Source: Ilumatobacter coccineus YM16-304 (GTDB lineage: Bacteria > Actinomycetota > Acidimicrobiia > Acidimicrobiales > Ilumatobacteraceae). Taken from it: a stretch of 64,000 bases of DNA. Of the stretch, positions 1 through 8,557 are shown in pieces (the stretch's first letter is position 1; the number at the start of each line of letters is the position of its first letter). Under the pieces are notes generated by a model, which searched no databases, was not told the DNA's origin, and saw only the letters and a list, made by a program, of their open reading frames with translations. The stretch is taken from the NCBI RefSeq assembly GCF_000348785.1, contig NC_020520.1, positions 4,464,001-4,528,000 of the forward strand, read 5' to 3'. The position numbers and the translations under genes are program-made.

Positions 1-3000
1 GATGGGATCCCGCAGGAGCGCGCCGACCAGGACTTCTGCCTGAATCGCACCTTCCACGAGTTCGGTGACGGCGAGGTCACGATCTGGACCAACACCGATC
101 TGGCCGACGGCCCCGACACGATCATTCGCGGCAACTTCCCGTGGGGTAGCTACTTCTACAACTGCCACCACTGCGAAGTCGGCGACCCCTATATCGCCGA
201 CGTGCTGAACACCTGGCATCGCTTCGCTCAGGAGTGGAACGCGAACGGCGTCGCTCCCTCGGCCGAGTCGGACGCCGCATTCGCCGAACCCGGCGAGGCC
301 GACACCGACGGGCCAGCAGATCCCGACGGCGAGGCCGACACCGAGCCAGCCACGAGCGATCCGGCGAACCTCGAACCCGACGACGGCGACGCGCCAGACG
401 ACGAGGAACCAGACCGTGACGCGGCGGCATCCGAGGACGACGACGTCGACGCAGAGGACATCGCAGCGATCGCACTCGTGTCCCTGCTCGGCGCGGCTGG
501 GCTCGCCGGCTCCACGATCGCCGAGAGCGGCCACTCCATGAGCGAGCTCGTCGACGCCTACCGCAACGGCGGGCGCGAACGCGTGGAGGAGCTGCTCGAC
601 ACCGACCTCGAACCGGCGGAACGCCCCGACGACCCGGTGCGCGGCTGGGACCCGAATCGCGAGGAGTTCCGCGACATGACGCGCGCGGAGCGCGATCGAC
701 TCGAAGGGGTCGACCGCGATCAGCGACGCACCGAACGACTCGAACGTGACGCCGAGCTGCTGGCCGACATCCGCGCCGACCGCGCCCGCGTCGATCGGCT
801 CACCGAGCAGCTGCGACGTCGCGACGAGCTCGAAACGCAGCTGTTGGCTGCCGAGGCCGATCAGGAGCGCTGGTCTGATCCGGCTCGCGTTCGCGAGGCG
901 ATGCTCGACGACGCGTTCGACGGCATGCTGCGCGATGTCGAAGGGTTGCCCGGCGAACTGCGCGAGGTCGCCCAGTCGGTGAACGAGACCTTGAACGACC
1001 CCGAGACGTGGGAGATTCTCAGCGACGCCATGGGCGGCACTGCCTACGACCTGGCCGGCATGCTCTCGCCCGTGGAGTTCGGCGAAGGCCGACGACACAT
1101 CTCCGAGTCGTCGCGGGCCCTGGGCCGATTCGGGGAGGCGATGGCCGAGGCGTTCGCCGCCGACCCCGTCGGCTTCGCGATGCAGATGAGCCCGCTCCAA
1201 GACGTGAAGGATTCGCTCGACGGAGACCGCACGCTCGGTCAGCGACTCGCCTCGCTCGGAGCGGTTCTCGGCGAGCTCTTCCCGGCGATGGGCGGCGCGT
1301 CGATGGCTCGCGACGCCTCGAACCTCGTCGACGCGTCACGCGATCTGGAGCGAGCAGCCGATGCAGCGCGTTCGTCTGAGCGGCTGCACCACCTCGGTCG
1401 GGCGGGCGACCTCTCCGACGCCGGCGTCGACGGTCGGCGTTCGCTCGACAGGTTCACCGATGCTCGACGGGAGTCCGCGCTGGCGTCGTCGCTCGACGAC
1501 ATCAACAGCAACGCGACCCGCGCGCCGGGAGGAGTGGTCGACGACATCGAGGCGCAGATCGCCCGCAACAGGGCGCGGCTCAGCGATGCGTTGGGATCCC
1601 CCGACGACAAGGCGCGTCGAGCAGCTTGGGAGAACAACCAACGCGTCGGCGCGGCGGCCGTCGACGACTTCGCTCATCACGCCACACGTCCGATCGACCT
1701 CGACGTCGAGACCGTGGGCGAGCTGAGTGCGGCACAACGCGAGGCGGCACTGCGGGTCCAGACGAACAAGAACGCACTGCAACAGATCAAGAACCAGCCC
1801 GAGGCGGTTCAGCGAGTGTTCGTCAATCAGATGCGCGAGGTGTACGACGAGACCGACGCAGCGGTGCTCGACTGGGCGACCGACTACATCAACCGTCAGG
1901 ACTCCGGCCGCCTCGGCGGCGTCCGGATCCAAGGCGACCTTCAGCTGGACCGCATCGAGAACGGCCGTCACGTTTTCGTCGACACCGTCGGCAACGAGAT
2001 CCAGTTGTTCGAGCCGACCAACGCGAGGCCTGGTCAGATCAGTGTCGGTGCCGACCGTGACTTCACCACGTACGTGAAGCCGGCGGGAAGCACGGCGCCG
2101 GCGTTCTCGTTGCCGAGGGATGAGGTGCGCCCCGTCTACAACGACGCGTTCTACGACGCGATCGGCGGCGACGACATGCGCGAGCGACTCGGGATCCCCG
2201 CGGCCACCCCCGCGGAGGTGCTCGCCGATGCCGAGCGCCGCGGCGTGCCACCGCCGACCGACCTGGACGGAGCCGCACGCCGGCAAACCATCGACCGCGT
2301 TGCCGAGCGACTCGACCAGGCGGTCACCGACGACCTCGACCCCGAGGCCTACCGCAACGTGCGCGCCGTGATCAACCGGCCGTTCGGTGAGATCGGCGAC
2401 GCCCAGCAGGTCGGGTTGACGGTGACGCACAAAGGTGAGGAGTGGGCGTGGCGAGCCGACCATTCCGGCGACCGGGCGATCCGACCGACGTCGTCGAGGA
2501 GCGGTGGGGGTGGCGCCGGCGGTGGCATCGACTGGTCGGAGCTGTCGGAGGACCAGCGGGCCGAGGGCGTCCGCCAGATCGTGAAGCAGAACGGCAAACA
2601 GGTGCAGCCGCGACTCGACGCGTTGCGACGCCAGACCGAGTACCTCGTCGATCAGGGGCTGTTGCCGGCGACGACGCCGGTTCCCAAACCCGATACCCGG
2701 CTCGATCGAGCGATGGAGATCATGGAGACGATCAAGAACGACGGGGTGTCACCCGTCGACATGGAACGCCGGCTGCTCGCCGAGACCGGGATGACGCCGT
2801 CGCATGTCGCGAACGCGACCGGTGAGCGCATCAGGTTGATGGAGCAGCTTCGGCCTCCTGAGGTGCGCGAGCTGCAGCAGCGGATGGACCGCATCGCCGA
2901 TCAACTCGAGCGCGAGCTCAAGACCGCCGCCGATCCAGCAGATCGGATACCGACTGCGGACCAGGTGTGGGAGCGGTTGATCCTCGAGGATCGCGGTTCG

Positions 3001-3018
3001 ACCGGGGGTGCGTCGTGA
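1..3018 (+). CDS. Large multidomain protein of unknown function, 5' end outside window
   Basis: The frame is already open at base 1, so the gene starts upstream and only its last 1,005 codons are visible. In order: a Trp/His/Cys-containing globular stretch (about residues 1-80 of the visible part), a very acidic low-complexity linker (about 80-155), a short Ala/Gly/Leu-rich hydrophobic segment that could be a membrane helix, a charged region likely to form a coiled coil (about 215-290), an Ala/Gly-rich helical region, and a C-terminal half with another helical segment at the end. I recognise no catalytic motif. The acidic linker, hydrophobic helix and long helical tail resemble secreted or polymorphic-toxin-like proteins, but that is only an impression. 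The stop overlaps the next gene's GTG (GTGA), so the two are translationally coupled. Confidence 0.8.
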   Translation, partial: DGIPQERADQDFCLNRTFHEFGDGEVTIWTNTDLADGPDTIIRGNFPWGSYFYNCHHCEVGDPYIADVLNTWHRFAQEWNANGVAPSAESDAAFAEPGEADTDGPADPDGEADTEPATSDPANLEPDDGDAPDDEEPDRDAAASEDDDVDAEDIAAIALVSLLGAAGLAGSTIAESGHSMSELVDAYRNGGRERVEELLDTDLEPAERPDDPVRGWDPNREEFRDMTRAERDRLEGVDRDQRRTERLERDAELLADIRADRARVDRLTEQLRRRDELETQLLAAEADQERWSDPARVREAMLDDAFDGMLRDVEGLPGELREVAQSVNETLNDPETWEILSDAMGGTAYDLAGMLSPVEFGEGRRHISESSRALGRFGEAMAEAFAADPVGFAMQMSPLQDVKDSLDGDRTLGQRLASLGAVLGELFPAMGGASMARDASNLVDASRDLERAADAARSSERLHHLGRAGDLSDAGVDGRRSLDRFTDARRESALASSLDDINSNATRAPGGVVDDIEAQIARNRARLSDALGSPDDKARRAAWENNQRVGAAAVDDFAHHATRPIDLDVETVGELSAAQREAALRVQTNKNALQQIKNQPEAVQRVFVNQMREVYDETDAAVLDWATDYINRQDSGRLGGVRIQGDLQLDRIENGRHVFVDTVGNEIQLFEPTNARPGQISVGADRDFTTYVKPAGSTAPAFSLPRDEVRPVYNDAFYDAIGGDDMRERLGIPAATPAEVLADAERRGVPPPTDLDGAARRQTIDRVAERLDQAVTDDLDPEAYRNVRAVINRPFGEIGDAQQVGLTVTHKGEEWAWRADHSGDRAIRPTSSRSGGGGAGGGIDWSELSEDQRAEGVRQIVKQNGKQVQPRLDALRRQTEYLVDQGLLPATTPVPKPDTRLDRAMEIMETIKNDGVSPVDMERRLLAETGMTPSHVANATGERIRLMEQLRPPEVRELQQRMDRIADQLERELKTAADPADRIPTADQVWERLILEDRGSTGGAS

Positions 3019-3584
3019 GTTGGGTGTTGGTGCGCCCCGATCGCGAGGTCGCTGCGTCAGTCGGCTTGCCCGATACCGAGATACCGGTTCGTGCCGAGCA
3101 CGTCGACCGCATCTTCGGGCGACGCGTCGACCTCGCTGCGCTCGTCGACGAAGTGGAGGCGTTCGCCGCCGCCGAGCCGGACGCGATCGCGAAGATCGAG
3201 GCCACCGCGATCGCCATGTTCGGCGCCGTCGTCGACGAACTGCTTCGCGACCGGAACTTCGAGCTCGCCGAGTCGTATGCGCTCCGCGGGTTGCGTTGGG
3301 CCCCCGGCTTGATCAGCCTGCGCGTGCAGCTCGGACGGGCGCAACACGGGATGGGCCGCGCCGCCGAGGCGACGGTGCACTGGCTCGCCGCGGTGACGGC
3401 AGCACGGTCCGAGCAGCGGTGGTCGCCGATGCTCTGGCTGCTGACGGCCCGAGCTCTGATGGAGCAGGATCAGCTCGATGCTGCCGCCACGCTGCTCGAC
3501 GACCTCGCCGACATGCTCCCCGAGCAGTACGAGTTCTGGGAGCTCCGAGGCCTCGTGCGCGATCTGGCGGGCAACGGTGACTGA
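3015..3584 (+). CDS. TPR-like helical repeat protein
   Basis: 189 codons. I chose GTG 3015, which overlaps the upstream stop as GTGA; the same frame is open to an ATG at 2967, but that would overlap the upstream gene by 52 bases. From about residue 65 the protein has paired amphipathic helices with small and aromatic residues spaced as in tetratricopeptide repeats (ALRGLRWAP, LGRAQHGMGRAAEA, LLTARALMEQDQLDAA, YEFWELRGLVRDLAG), giving about three repeats. TPR proteins are protein-binding scaffolds or chaperones, so this is probably a partner of the large protein encoded just upstream. There is no signal peptide or membrane helix, so it should be cytosolic. The exact role is unknown. Confidence 0.75.
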   Translation: MSWVLVRPDREVAASVGLPDTEIPVRAEHVDRIFGRRVDLAALVDEVEAFAAAEPDAIAKIEATAIAMFGAVVDELLRDRNFELAESYALRGLRWAPGLISLRVQLGRAQHGMGRAAEATVHWLAAVTAARSEQRWSPMLWLLTARALMEQDQLDAAATLLDDLADMLPEQYEFWELRGLVRDLAGNGD

Positions 3585-3614
3585 GCGGCAACTCGACTGG
3601 AGAGGAACGATCGG

Positions 3615-4655
3615 ATGAAGGCAACGTGCGGGAACTGTTCGGCGTTGAACGCTGCCGATGCTCGGTACTGCCGGGCGTGTGGTCGCGAGTTCGGCGGGCC
3701 GGTCGCTGCTTCTGTTTCGACGTCACCCCCACCGTTCGATCAGTCGGCGGAGCGCACCGGCCCCTCGGTCGGGCTGATGGTCGCGACGGTCGTCGCCGTG
3801 ATCGCGGTGCTCGGTGCCGGACTCGTGCTGGTGACGCGTTCGGGCGACGACGACGCGAGCCCCGGCGCGGCGACGGCCCCGACCGTCGATTCTCCGCCCG
3901 ACGCATCGTTGGCGACCGCTCCTTCGAGCACGCTCGCGCCGACGACCGTGGCGCCGACGACCGGCGTGCCGACCACGGTGGCTCCCGTGACCACCGTCGC
4001 GCCGACCACGGTTCCTCCGACCACCGCTCCCCCGACGACGATCCCTCCGACCACGGTTCCTCCGACCACGGCGCCGCCGACCACCGCTGCACCGACCACG
4101 GTCGCGCCGCCGACGACCGTGGCCCCGACGATCTGGGACACGCCGGTGCTGCCGACGCCACCCCTGCCGACCAGTGGCCCGGGGTCACCACAGATCGAGT
4201 CGGCCGAGCTGCGATCGGGCGTGTTCGCCGCTGATGCGTTGCCGTTCCTCCTCAACGCGCAGGCGCTCGTCGACGCGTTCGCCGCGCAGGATTGGTCGAC
4301 GGCCCGTGCGCTTGATCCGTCGATCGTTGCCACCGATACCGAGCTCGCCGCGACGTTCGCTGCGCTCGACCGAGCGTCGCTGATTCTGCTCGATGCAGGC
4401 GTGGCCGCAGGGAGCTACGAGATGGTCATCGCGGAGGTGCTCTACAACGGCGACGATGCAAAGACCGCCGTTCGTTGCGTGCAGTACGTCTCGAACGGGA
4501 CCACCGGCACCGTGTCGCGACGTGGCGGATTCTCGATCACCACGATCGACGGCAACGTGTCACCGCAAGCGGTCCGACTCGACACTCCCACGTTCACCGA
4601 AGTGCAAGCCCGCTGCACGTTCGCCACGCTCGCCGACGCGCTCGGCCTCACGTGA
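3615..4655 (+). CDS. Zinc-ribbon protein with one membrane helix and Pro/Thr-rich linker
   Basis: 346 residues. The N-terminus has a zinc ribbon with Cys5, Cys8, Cys19 and Cys22 (CGNC...CRAC). A single membrane helix covers about residues 52-74. It is followed by a long linker of TTVAPTT/PPTT repeats (about 100-170) and a C-terminal globular domain (about 190-346) that would lie outside the cell. This layout, a cytosolic zinc ribbon, one helix and an extracytoplasmic domain on a Pro/Thr stalk, is common in actinobacterial cell-surface proteins. An AGAGG ribosome site lies about 9 bases before the ATG. It follows the TPR gene by 30 bases and probably shares its transcript. The C-terminal domain is not recognised. 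Confidence 0.75.
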   Translation: MKATCGNCSALNAADARYCRACGREFGGPVAASVSTSPPPFDQSAERTGPSVGLMVATVVAVIAVLGAGLVLVTRSGDDDASPGAATAPTVDSPPDASLATAPSSTLAPTTVAPTTGVPTTVAPVTTVAPTTVPPTTAPPTTIPPTTVPPTTAPPTTAAPTTVAPPTTVAPTIWDTPVLPTPPLPTSGPGSPQIESAELRSGVFAADALPFLLNAQALVDAFAAQDWSTARALDPSIVATDTELAATFAALDRASLILLDAGVAAGSYEMVIAEVLYNGDDAKTAVRCVQYVSNGTTGTVSRRGGFSITTIDGNVSPQAVRLDTPTFTEVQARCTFATLADALGLT

Positions 4656-4777
4656 TGCACGCCTGCGCTCGGCGCCGTCCGACCGAACCCTCGACGAGCG
4701 ATGTCTCCGACGAGCATCGGTGCTCGGCCCGCGTTGATGACCGCCGTCGCCGACCGCGGGAGCTGCGCATCGAAGGA

Positions 4778-5323
4778 CTACGGGAGCAGGGTTGCGACGA
4801 GTAGGTCGAAGTAGTCGGCGTCGGCGGTGAGGTCGGGGCGTGCGGCGGCGACGTGGAAGTGGCCGAGGTAGGTGGAGTAGGCGATGGCTGCCCGTCGTTC
4901 GGCGTCGGGATCGGGCACGCCGAGCTGGCGGTAGGCGTCGGCCATGAACGCAATGCGGCGCTCGGCCACCGCGCTCGCCACGGCGAGCACTGTCGGGTCG
5001 GCCGACACGGCGAGCATGACGTCGATGGTGCCCCATTCGTCGTCTCCGAACGCAACGGCGAGCACGGCGCGGAGGCGTTCGGCGGGGTCGTCGACCTGTT
5101 CGAGCTCTTCGATGACCACGTCGGTCGCGAGGCGTTGCCAGTGTTCGAGGGATCGCTGCAGGAGATCGGACCGGTCGGCGAAGTGGTGGTAGAAGCTTCC
5201 CTTGGTGACGCCGAGCGTGGCGGCGAGGCGTTCGACCGAGACTCCGGCCTCGCCGGTGCTCGCCACCGTGCGGAGACACTCTTCGATCCACCGCTCAGGT
5301 GGAGTTCGCGTTGCCCTCGGCAT
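4778..5323 (-). CDS. TetR-family transcriptional regulator
   Basis: 181 residues from ATG 5323. The N-terminal helix-turn-helix is typical of TetR proteins (GVSVERLAATLGVTKGSFYHHFADRSDLL), followed by an all-helical ligand-binding domain. The reading frame stays open upstream to 6376, but the ATG at 5323 gives a normal TetR length and sits beside the operator. It is divergent from a DUF3995 membrane protein gene 24 bases away, with two near-palindromic sites in and beside the gap. It most likely represses both genes. The ligand is unknown. Confidence 0.88.
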   Translation of the reverse strand: MPRATRTPPERWIEECLRTVASTGEAGVSVERLAATLGVTKGSFYHHFADRSDLLQRSLEHWQRLATDVVIEELEQVDDPAERLRAVLAVAFGDDEWGTIDVMLAVSADPTVLAVASAVAERRIAFMADAYRQLGVPDPDAERRAAIAYSTYLGHFHVAAARPDLTADADYFDLLVATLLP

Positions 5324-5328
5324 GTTGC

Positions 5329-5367
5329 ATACGGTACCGTACGCAACATGAACATACGTAACCGTAT
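5329..5367. promoter_or_regulatory. Tandem TetR-type operator between divergent genes
   Basis: Two near-palindromes of the same design: ATACGGTACCGTAC at 5329-5342 and ATACGTAACCGTAT at 5354-5367, centres 25 bases apart. The first sits just outside the tetR start codon and inside a larger imperfect palindrome spanning 5321-5350 that contains both start codons. The second overlaps the first codons of the DUF3995 gene. The position fits autorepression plus repression of the neighbour. Confidence 0.7.
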
Positions 5368-5815
5368 GGAAAGTGTGGCTGTTGGGTTCACGGTGGCCGG
5401 CCTCGGCGCGGCTGGCGCGTTGCACGCGCTCTGGGCGAGTGGTTCGACGTGGCCGCGCGACTCGAGCGACGAGCTCGCGGACCTGGTGGTGGGAACTCGA
5501 CCATTCCCGTCGCCTCCGGCGACGTGGGCGGTGACCGGTCTGGTCGCCGGGGGCGCATGGCTGGTGCTCGCCGCCGACGGCAGGGTCCCCGCACCGATAT
5601 CGGTCCGCCTCACTCGGCTCGGAGCCGCTGGCGTCGCGGGCGCACTCGCTCTTCGCGGGGCGGGCGGTCTCGTGGCAGGGGCGACGCGACTCATCGACGT
5701 GACCGACGAGTTCCGCCGTTGGGACCTGCGCGTCTACTCCCCGCTCTGCCTCGCGCTGGCAGCAGGCGCCGCCGTCGCCGCTCGACCCACGAAGGTGCCG
5801 CCTTCCTCGGCCTGA
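5348..5815 (+). CDS. DUF3995-family small membrane protein
   Basis: 155 residues with four hydrophobic segments and the early HALWASGSTWP motif characteristic of DUF3995 proteins, which are small four-helix membrane proteins of unknown role. I used ATG 5348; an in-frame ATG at 5366 is also possible, since neither has a clear ribosome site. The operator pair overlaps the start, so the neighbouring TetR protein probably controls it. Its function may relate to export of, or tolerance to, whatever ligand the TetR protein senses. That is inference. Confidence 0.8.
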   Translation: MNIRNRMESVAVGFTVAGLGAAGALHALWASGSTWPRDSSDELADLVVGTRPFPSPPATWAVTGLVAGGAWLVLAADGRVPAPISVRLTRLGAAGVAGALALRGAGGLVAGATRLIDVTDEFRRWDLRVYSPLCLALAAGAAVAARPTKVPPSSA

Positions 5816-6418
5816 GGCCGTATTCCATGCGGGGCGTTGCGACGCTGCTGTCGATCCCGGCCGGCGTGCCATCACGCCCCTTCGCAACCGAATCAACCCC
5901 AACCATCGAACCCGACTCACCAGCCGGAACGACCGACAACAACGACCAGACCATCCGTGCACGCGTGTCGGACCGCTGCGACCGCCAGCTCGGGCTCTCG
6001 CCTTGTCCACAGCACGTATGGACACTGTTGCATAGTTATGCGACAACGTCGCATAACTGGTGATGCGCATCACATACGCGTGGTATAGCTGTGACGTGAT
6101 GTCAAAGGATCTCACGATCCGCCGCTCAGACGTTGTGGGGCTGTCCCAGCCGTAACGGACCAGGCGGCACCATCGTTCAGCCGCATGGTCGACTCCGGGA
6201 AACTCACGATGCGCGGCGAGAAGCGTGGTGCTCACTACGTCCTGCCAGAACCAGGATGAGTAGCCTGCGCGCCCCAGTCGAGCCAGGGAGTACCTCGGGA
6301 TGTAGGTCATCAGCGGCCAGTTGGAGCCCGCATCGTTTGACGCTGGAGAGCAGCACGTCTCCCTGCACCTGGTCACGTGGATTGCCGGCGGCTCGTTCAG
6401 CTACACTCGGCGCTCTTC
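5816..6418. other. 600-base region with no confident gene, partly low GC3
   Basis: No gene fits the codon bias of the window. From about 6310 down to 6030 the minus strand encodes a protein-like stretch (starting MTYIPRYSLARLGRAGYSSW) that uses many A/T-ending codons and runs without a stop into the tetR frame. It may be a remnant of a foreign gene. Two strong palindromes lie at 6034-6073. GGTATAGCTG near 6080-6090 could contain a plus-strand -10 element but has no gene to serve. The region abuts the tRNA gene. Confidence 0.5.
6034..6073. repeat. Two adjacent perfect palindromes
   Basis: 6034-6058 is a perfect inverted repeat with 11-base arms AGTTATGCGAC and GTCGCATAACT around AAC. It is followed at 6060-6073 by the perfect 14-base palindrome GTGATGCGCATCAC. 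Both lie in AT-richer DNA about 350 bases before the tRNA gene. They look like protein-binding sites more than a terminator, since no T-tract follows. No gene next to them is an obvious target. Confidence 0.75.
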
Positions 6419-6492
6419 GCGGATGTAGTTCAATGGTAGAACATCAGCTTCCCAAGCTGAGAACGCGGGTTCGATTCCCGTCATCCGCTCCA
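6419..6492 (+). tRNA. tRNA-Gly (anticodon CCC)
   Basis: 74 bases fold as a complete cloverleaf: acceptor GCGGATG with CATCCGC, D arm GTTC/GAAC, anticodon stem TCAGC/GCTGA with loop TTCCCAA giving anticodon CCC, a 4-base variable loop, T arm GCGGG/CCCGT with loop TTCGATT, discriminator T and an encoded CCA end. It reads GGG glycine codons. Confidence 0.97.
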
Positions 6493-6590
6493 ATCAGATG
6501 TCGCGAGACACCCCGGACACCCGAGCCCCGTTTGGAGGTTCGAGTGTGGTCGTTTTCGGGCCCCTTGCCAACCTCCTCGTTCGCAACCAG

Positions 6591-6722
6591 CGAACGCCCA
6601 CCATCAACGTGCGTCTCGTCGAGCAAGGCGTCGAATTCACGACGCCAACCGACGCCGGCCCCTCGATCATCGCCGTCTTCGACGACACCTGCGGCAACCT
6701 GATCCAGATCGTCCAGATGAAG
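6591..6722 (+). pseudogene. C-terminal remnant of a VOC (glyoxalase-fold) protein
   Basis: About 44 codons match the end of VOC/glyoxalase proteins: VEQGVEFTTPTDAGPSI followed by AVFDDTCGNLIQIVQM, where the Asp-xx-Gly-Asn-xx-x-Ile ending is typical. The upstream part of the domain is missing; the preceding frame opens only a few bases after the tRNA and does not resemble the family. The frame runs on to 6884 and overlaps the antisense GTPase gene, another sign of decay. It is probably a leftover from a rearrangement at the tRNA. Confidence 0.65.
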
Positions 6723-6776
6723 TGGACCGATCAGACCACGCCGCTCATCGGCCCAGCCTGGCCGCTCGGCCGCGGC

Positions 6777-8012
6777 TCAGTCGTCGTCGAGGTCGTCCCA
6801 TGCCGGGAGTGGATCGGCGAAGTCGGCCCAGCCCGCGAACCCGGCTTCGATCTCGTCGACGGTCAGCACGCACGCGTCGAGTGATGCGGAAATCGCGGCG
6901 TGGTCCATCTCGATGCCGATGAACACCAACTCGGTCATCCGGTCGCCGAGCAACGGGTCCCACCGTCCGTCGAGGTCGGCCTGCTCGTCCGGCTCGAGCT
7001 CCCACTCGTCGCGAGGGATGGTCGCGAGCCACGGCCCCGCTGGCTCGAGGGTGACGGCCGCTCCGGCGTGATGCCAGATCGCCTGCACGTCCGGCCGCGT
7101 CGCGACCCAGAAGAAGCCCTTCGACCGCAGCACGCCGTCCCACGCCGACTCGGTCAACAGGTCGAACAGGCGGCCCGGGTGGAAGGGCCACCGCGATCGG
7201 TACACGAAGTTCGTGATGCCGAACTCCTCGCTCTCCGGCACGTGCTCACCGTTGAGCGCCTGCGCCCAGCCCGGGAACGCACCGGTCGAGTCGGGATCGA
7301 ACCGGCCACTGTCGAGCAACTCGCCGACCGGCACTCGCCCGAACGGAGCGATCTCGATTCGGCTGTCGGGATTGAGCACGCGGATCAGCGCGCAGACCCG
7401 CTCCGTGTCCGCGGTGTCGAGCAGATCGGTCTTGGTGAGCACGATCAGGTCGGCGAACTCGATCTGGTCGACGATCAGTTCGGCGATCGTGCGCTGGTCG
7501 TCACTGTCGCGACCGATGCCCAGCTCGGCGAGTTCGTCGACGTCGTCGAAGTGGTCGAGCAGGCGATGCGCGTCGACCACGGTGGTCATCGAGTCGATGT
7601 GCGCACGGTCGACGAGCGAGAGGTCGTCACCGGTGTCGAAGAGGAACGTGGCGGCGACCGGCAGCGGCTCGCTGATCCCGGTCGACTCGATGACGAGGTG
7701 ATCGAAGCGCCCCTCGTCGGCGAGGCGACCGACTTCGGCGAGCAGGTCGTCGCGCAGCGTGCAGCAGATGCATCCGTTGGTCATCTCGATCAGCCGCTCT
7801 TCGGTCCGGTCGAGCTGCACCTCCCCGGAGACGAGGTGCGCGTCGACGTTGATCTCGCTCATGTCGTTGACGATCACCGCGACTCGACGGCCGTCGCGGT
7901 TGTGGAGGATGTGGTTGAGCAGCGTGGTCTTCCCGGCTCCGAGGAAGCCGGACAGCACCGTGGTGGGGAGTGACCCCGTCGATTCGGGACGGGTCGAGCG
8001 AGTTGTGATCAT
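6777..8012 (-). CDS. COG0523/CobW-family zinc-responsive GTPase
   Basis: 411 residues. The Walker A motif GFLGAGKTT is at 22-30, the metal-binding CICC motif of COG0523 metallochaperones at 81-84, Walker B/switch residues appear around [10 protein letters not shown], the guanine motif is TKTD, and a CobW C-terminal domain follows. The family delivers metals, often zinc, to client enzymes during scarcity. I chose ATG 8012, placing the start directly beside a Zur-type box at 8022-8044. Divergent zinc-free L33 and L31 genes across the same box support a role in zinc starvation. The 3' end converges on the VOC remnant. Confidence 0.93.
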   Translation of the reverse strand: MITTRSTRPESTGSLPTTVLSGFLGAGKTTLLNHILHNRDGRRVAVIVNDMSEINVDAHLVSGEVQLDRTEERLIEMTNGCICCTLRDDLLAEVGRLADEGRFDHLVIESTGISEPLPVAATFLFDTGDDLSLVDRAHIDSMTTVVDAHRLLDHFDDVDELAELGIGRDSDDQRTIAELIVDQIEFADLIVLTKTDLLDTADTERVCALIRVLNPDSRIEIAPFGRVPVGELLDSGRFDPDSTGAFPGWAQALNGEHVPESEEFGITNFVYRSRWPFHPGRLFDLLTESAWDGVLRSKGFFWVATRPDVQAIWHHAGAAVTLEPAGPWLATIPRDEWELEPDEQADLDGRWDPLLGDRMTELVFIGIEMDHAAISASLDACVLTVDEIEAGFAGWADFADPLPAWDDLDDD

Positions 8013-8021
8013 CCGATCATC

Positions 8022-8044
8022 GTAATGATAATGATTCTCATTAC
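8022..8044. promoter_or_regulatory. Zur-type zinc-uptake-regulator box
   Basis: A 23-base near-perfect palindrome beginning GTAATGATAATG and ending ATTCTCATTAC, with 10 of 11 arm positions paired. It matches the AATGATAATCATT-like core of Fur-family boxes, and of actinobacterial Zur sites in particular. It lies between the divergent COG0523 GTPase and ribosomal L33/L31 genes, both classical Zur targets. I assign it to Zur rather than Fur from the neighbours. Confidence 0.85.
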
Positions 8045-8051
8045 GACTAGC

Positions 8052-8129
8052 ATGATCGACATGACCAACATGAACGACACGGCCACGCACCACAGTCCGC
8101 AACGGGAACACGACGGCGGACGGAACTGA
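8052..8129 (+). CDS. Possible 25-codon leader ORF before rpmG
   Basis: An ATG eight bases after the Zur box opens a 25-codon frame (starting [14 protein letters not shown], containing three His) that stops three bases before the L33 start. It could be a translated leader coupling to rpmG, or just untranslated leader. No homology is recognised. Confidence 0.3.
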   Translation: MIDMTNMNDTATHHSPQREHDGGRN

Positions 8130-8132
8130 ACG

Positions 8133-8303
8133 ATGGCCGCAGCGAACAAAGATCGCCGACCGATCGTCACGCTCGAGAGCACCGCCGGCACGGGCTACCG
8201 ATACGTCACGAAGAAGAACAAGGTCAACACGCGCGAGCGGATCGTGCTGAAGAAGTACGACCCGATCATCCGACGCCACGTCGAGTTCAAGGAGACACGC
8301 TGA
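8133..8303 (+). CDS. rpmG: 50S ribosomal protein L33, zinc-independent paralogue
   Basis: 56 residues with the L33 pattern ([19 protein letters not shown], then RLV-like [16 protein letters not shown]). The two CxxC zinc pairs of zinc-binding L33 are absent, making this the C-minus form that replaces the zinc form under starvation and frees zinc. It overlaps the L31 start as TGATG and lies directly downstream of the Zur-type box, so it should be derepressed when zinc is low. Confidence 0.95.
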   Translation: MAAANKDRRPIVTLESTAGTGYRYVTKKNKVNTRERIVLKKYDPIIRRHVEFKETR

Positions 8304-8557
8304 TGAAGCCGGGCATCCACCCCGACTACCGGCCGGTGGTCTTCGAGGACTCGACCGGCGGCCAACGATGGATCTGCCGCTCGACGATCCAGACCGACCG
8401 AACCACCACGTGGGAGAACGGTGAGGAGTATCCACACGTCCTGCTCGACGTGTCGAATCACACGCATCCCTTCTACACCGGCAACATGACCATCATCGAC
8501 ACCGCCGGCCGTGTCGAGCGGTTCAACAAGCGGTACGGGCGTCGGAATCGCGGCTGA
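8303..8557 (+). CDS. rpmE2: 50S ribosomal protein L31 type B, zinc-independent
   Basis: 84 residues with the type B L31 signature: [20 protein letters not shown], a middle [24 protein letters not shown] and the end [11 protein letters not shown]. Only one Cys is present in place of the zinc-ligating set of type A L31. It is translationally coupled to rpmG (start at 8303 overlaps the rpmG stop). This L33-L31 pair behind a Zur box is a standard zinc-sparing ribosome module. Confidence 0.95.
   Translation: MKPGIHPDYRPVVFEDSTGGQRWICRSTIQTDRTTTWENGEEYPHVLLDVSNHTHPFYTGNMTIIDTAGRVERFNKRYGRRNRG

Noticed and set aside
1336-2463. 375-codon minus-strand open frame
   Set aside because: Antisense shadow within the large plus-strand gene; no homology and poor start context.
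4778-6376. A 532-residue fused protein ending in the TetR domain
   Set aside because: TetR proteins are about 190 residues, and the operator pair lies directly at ATG 5323; the upstream open frame is chance or an unrelated remnant.
6444-6626. Minus-strand ORF over the tRNA (GADDGNRTRVLSLGS)
   Set aside because: A well-known spurious translation of the antisense of tRNA genes.
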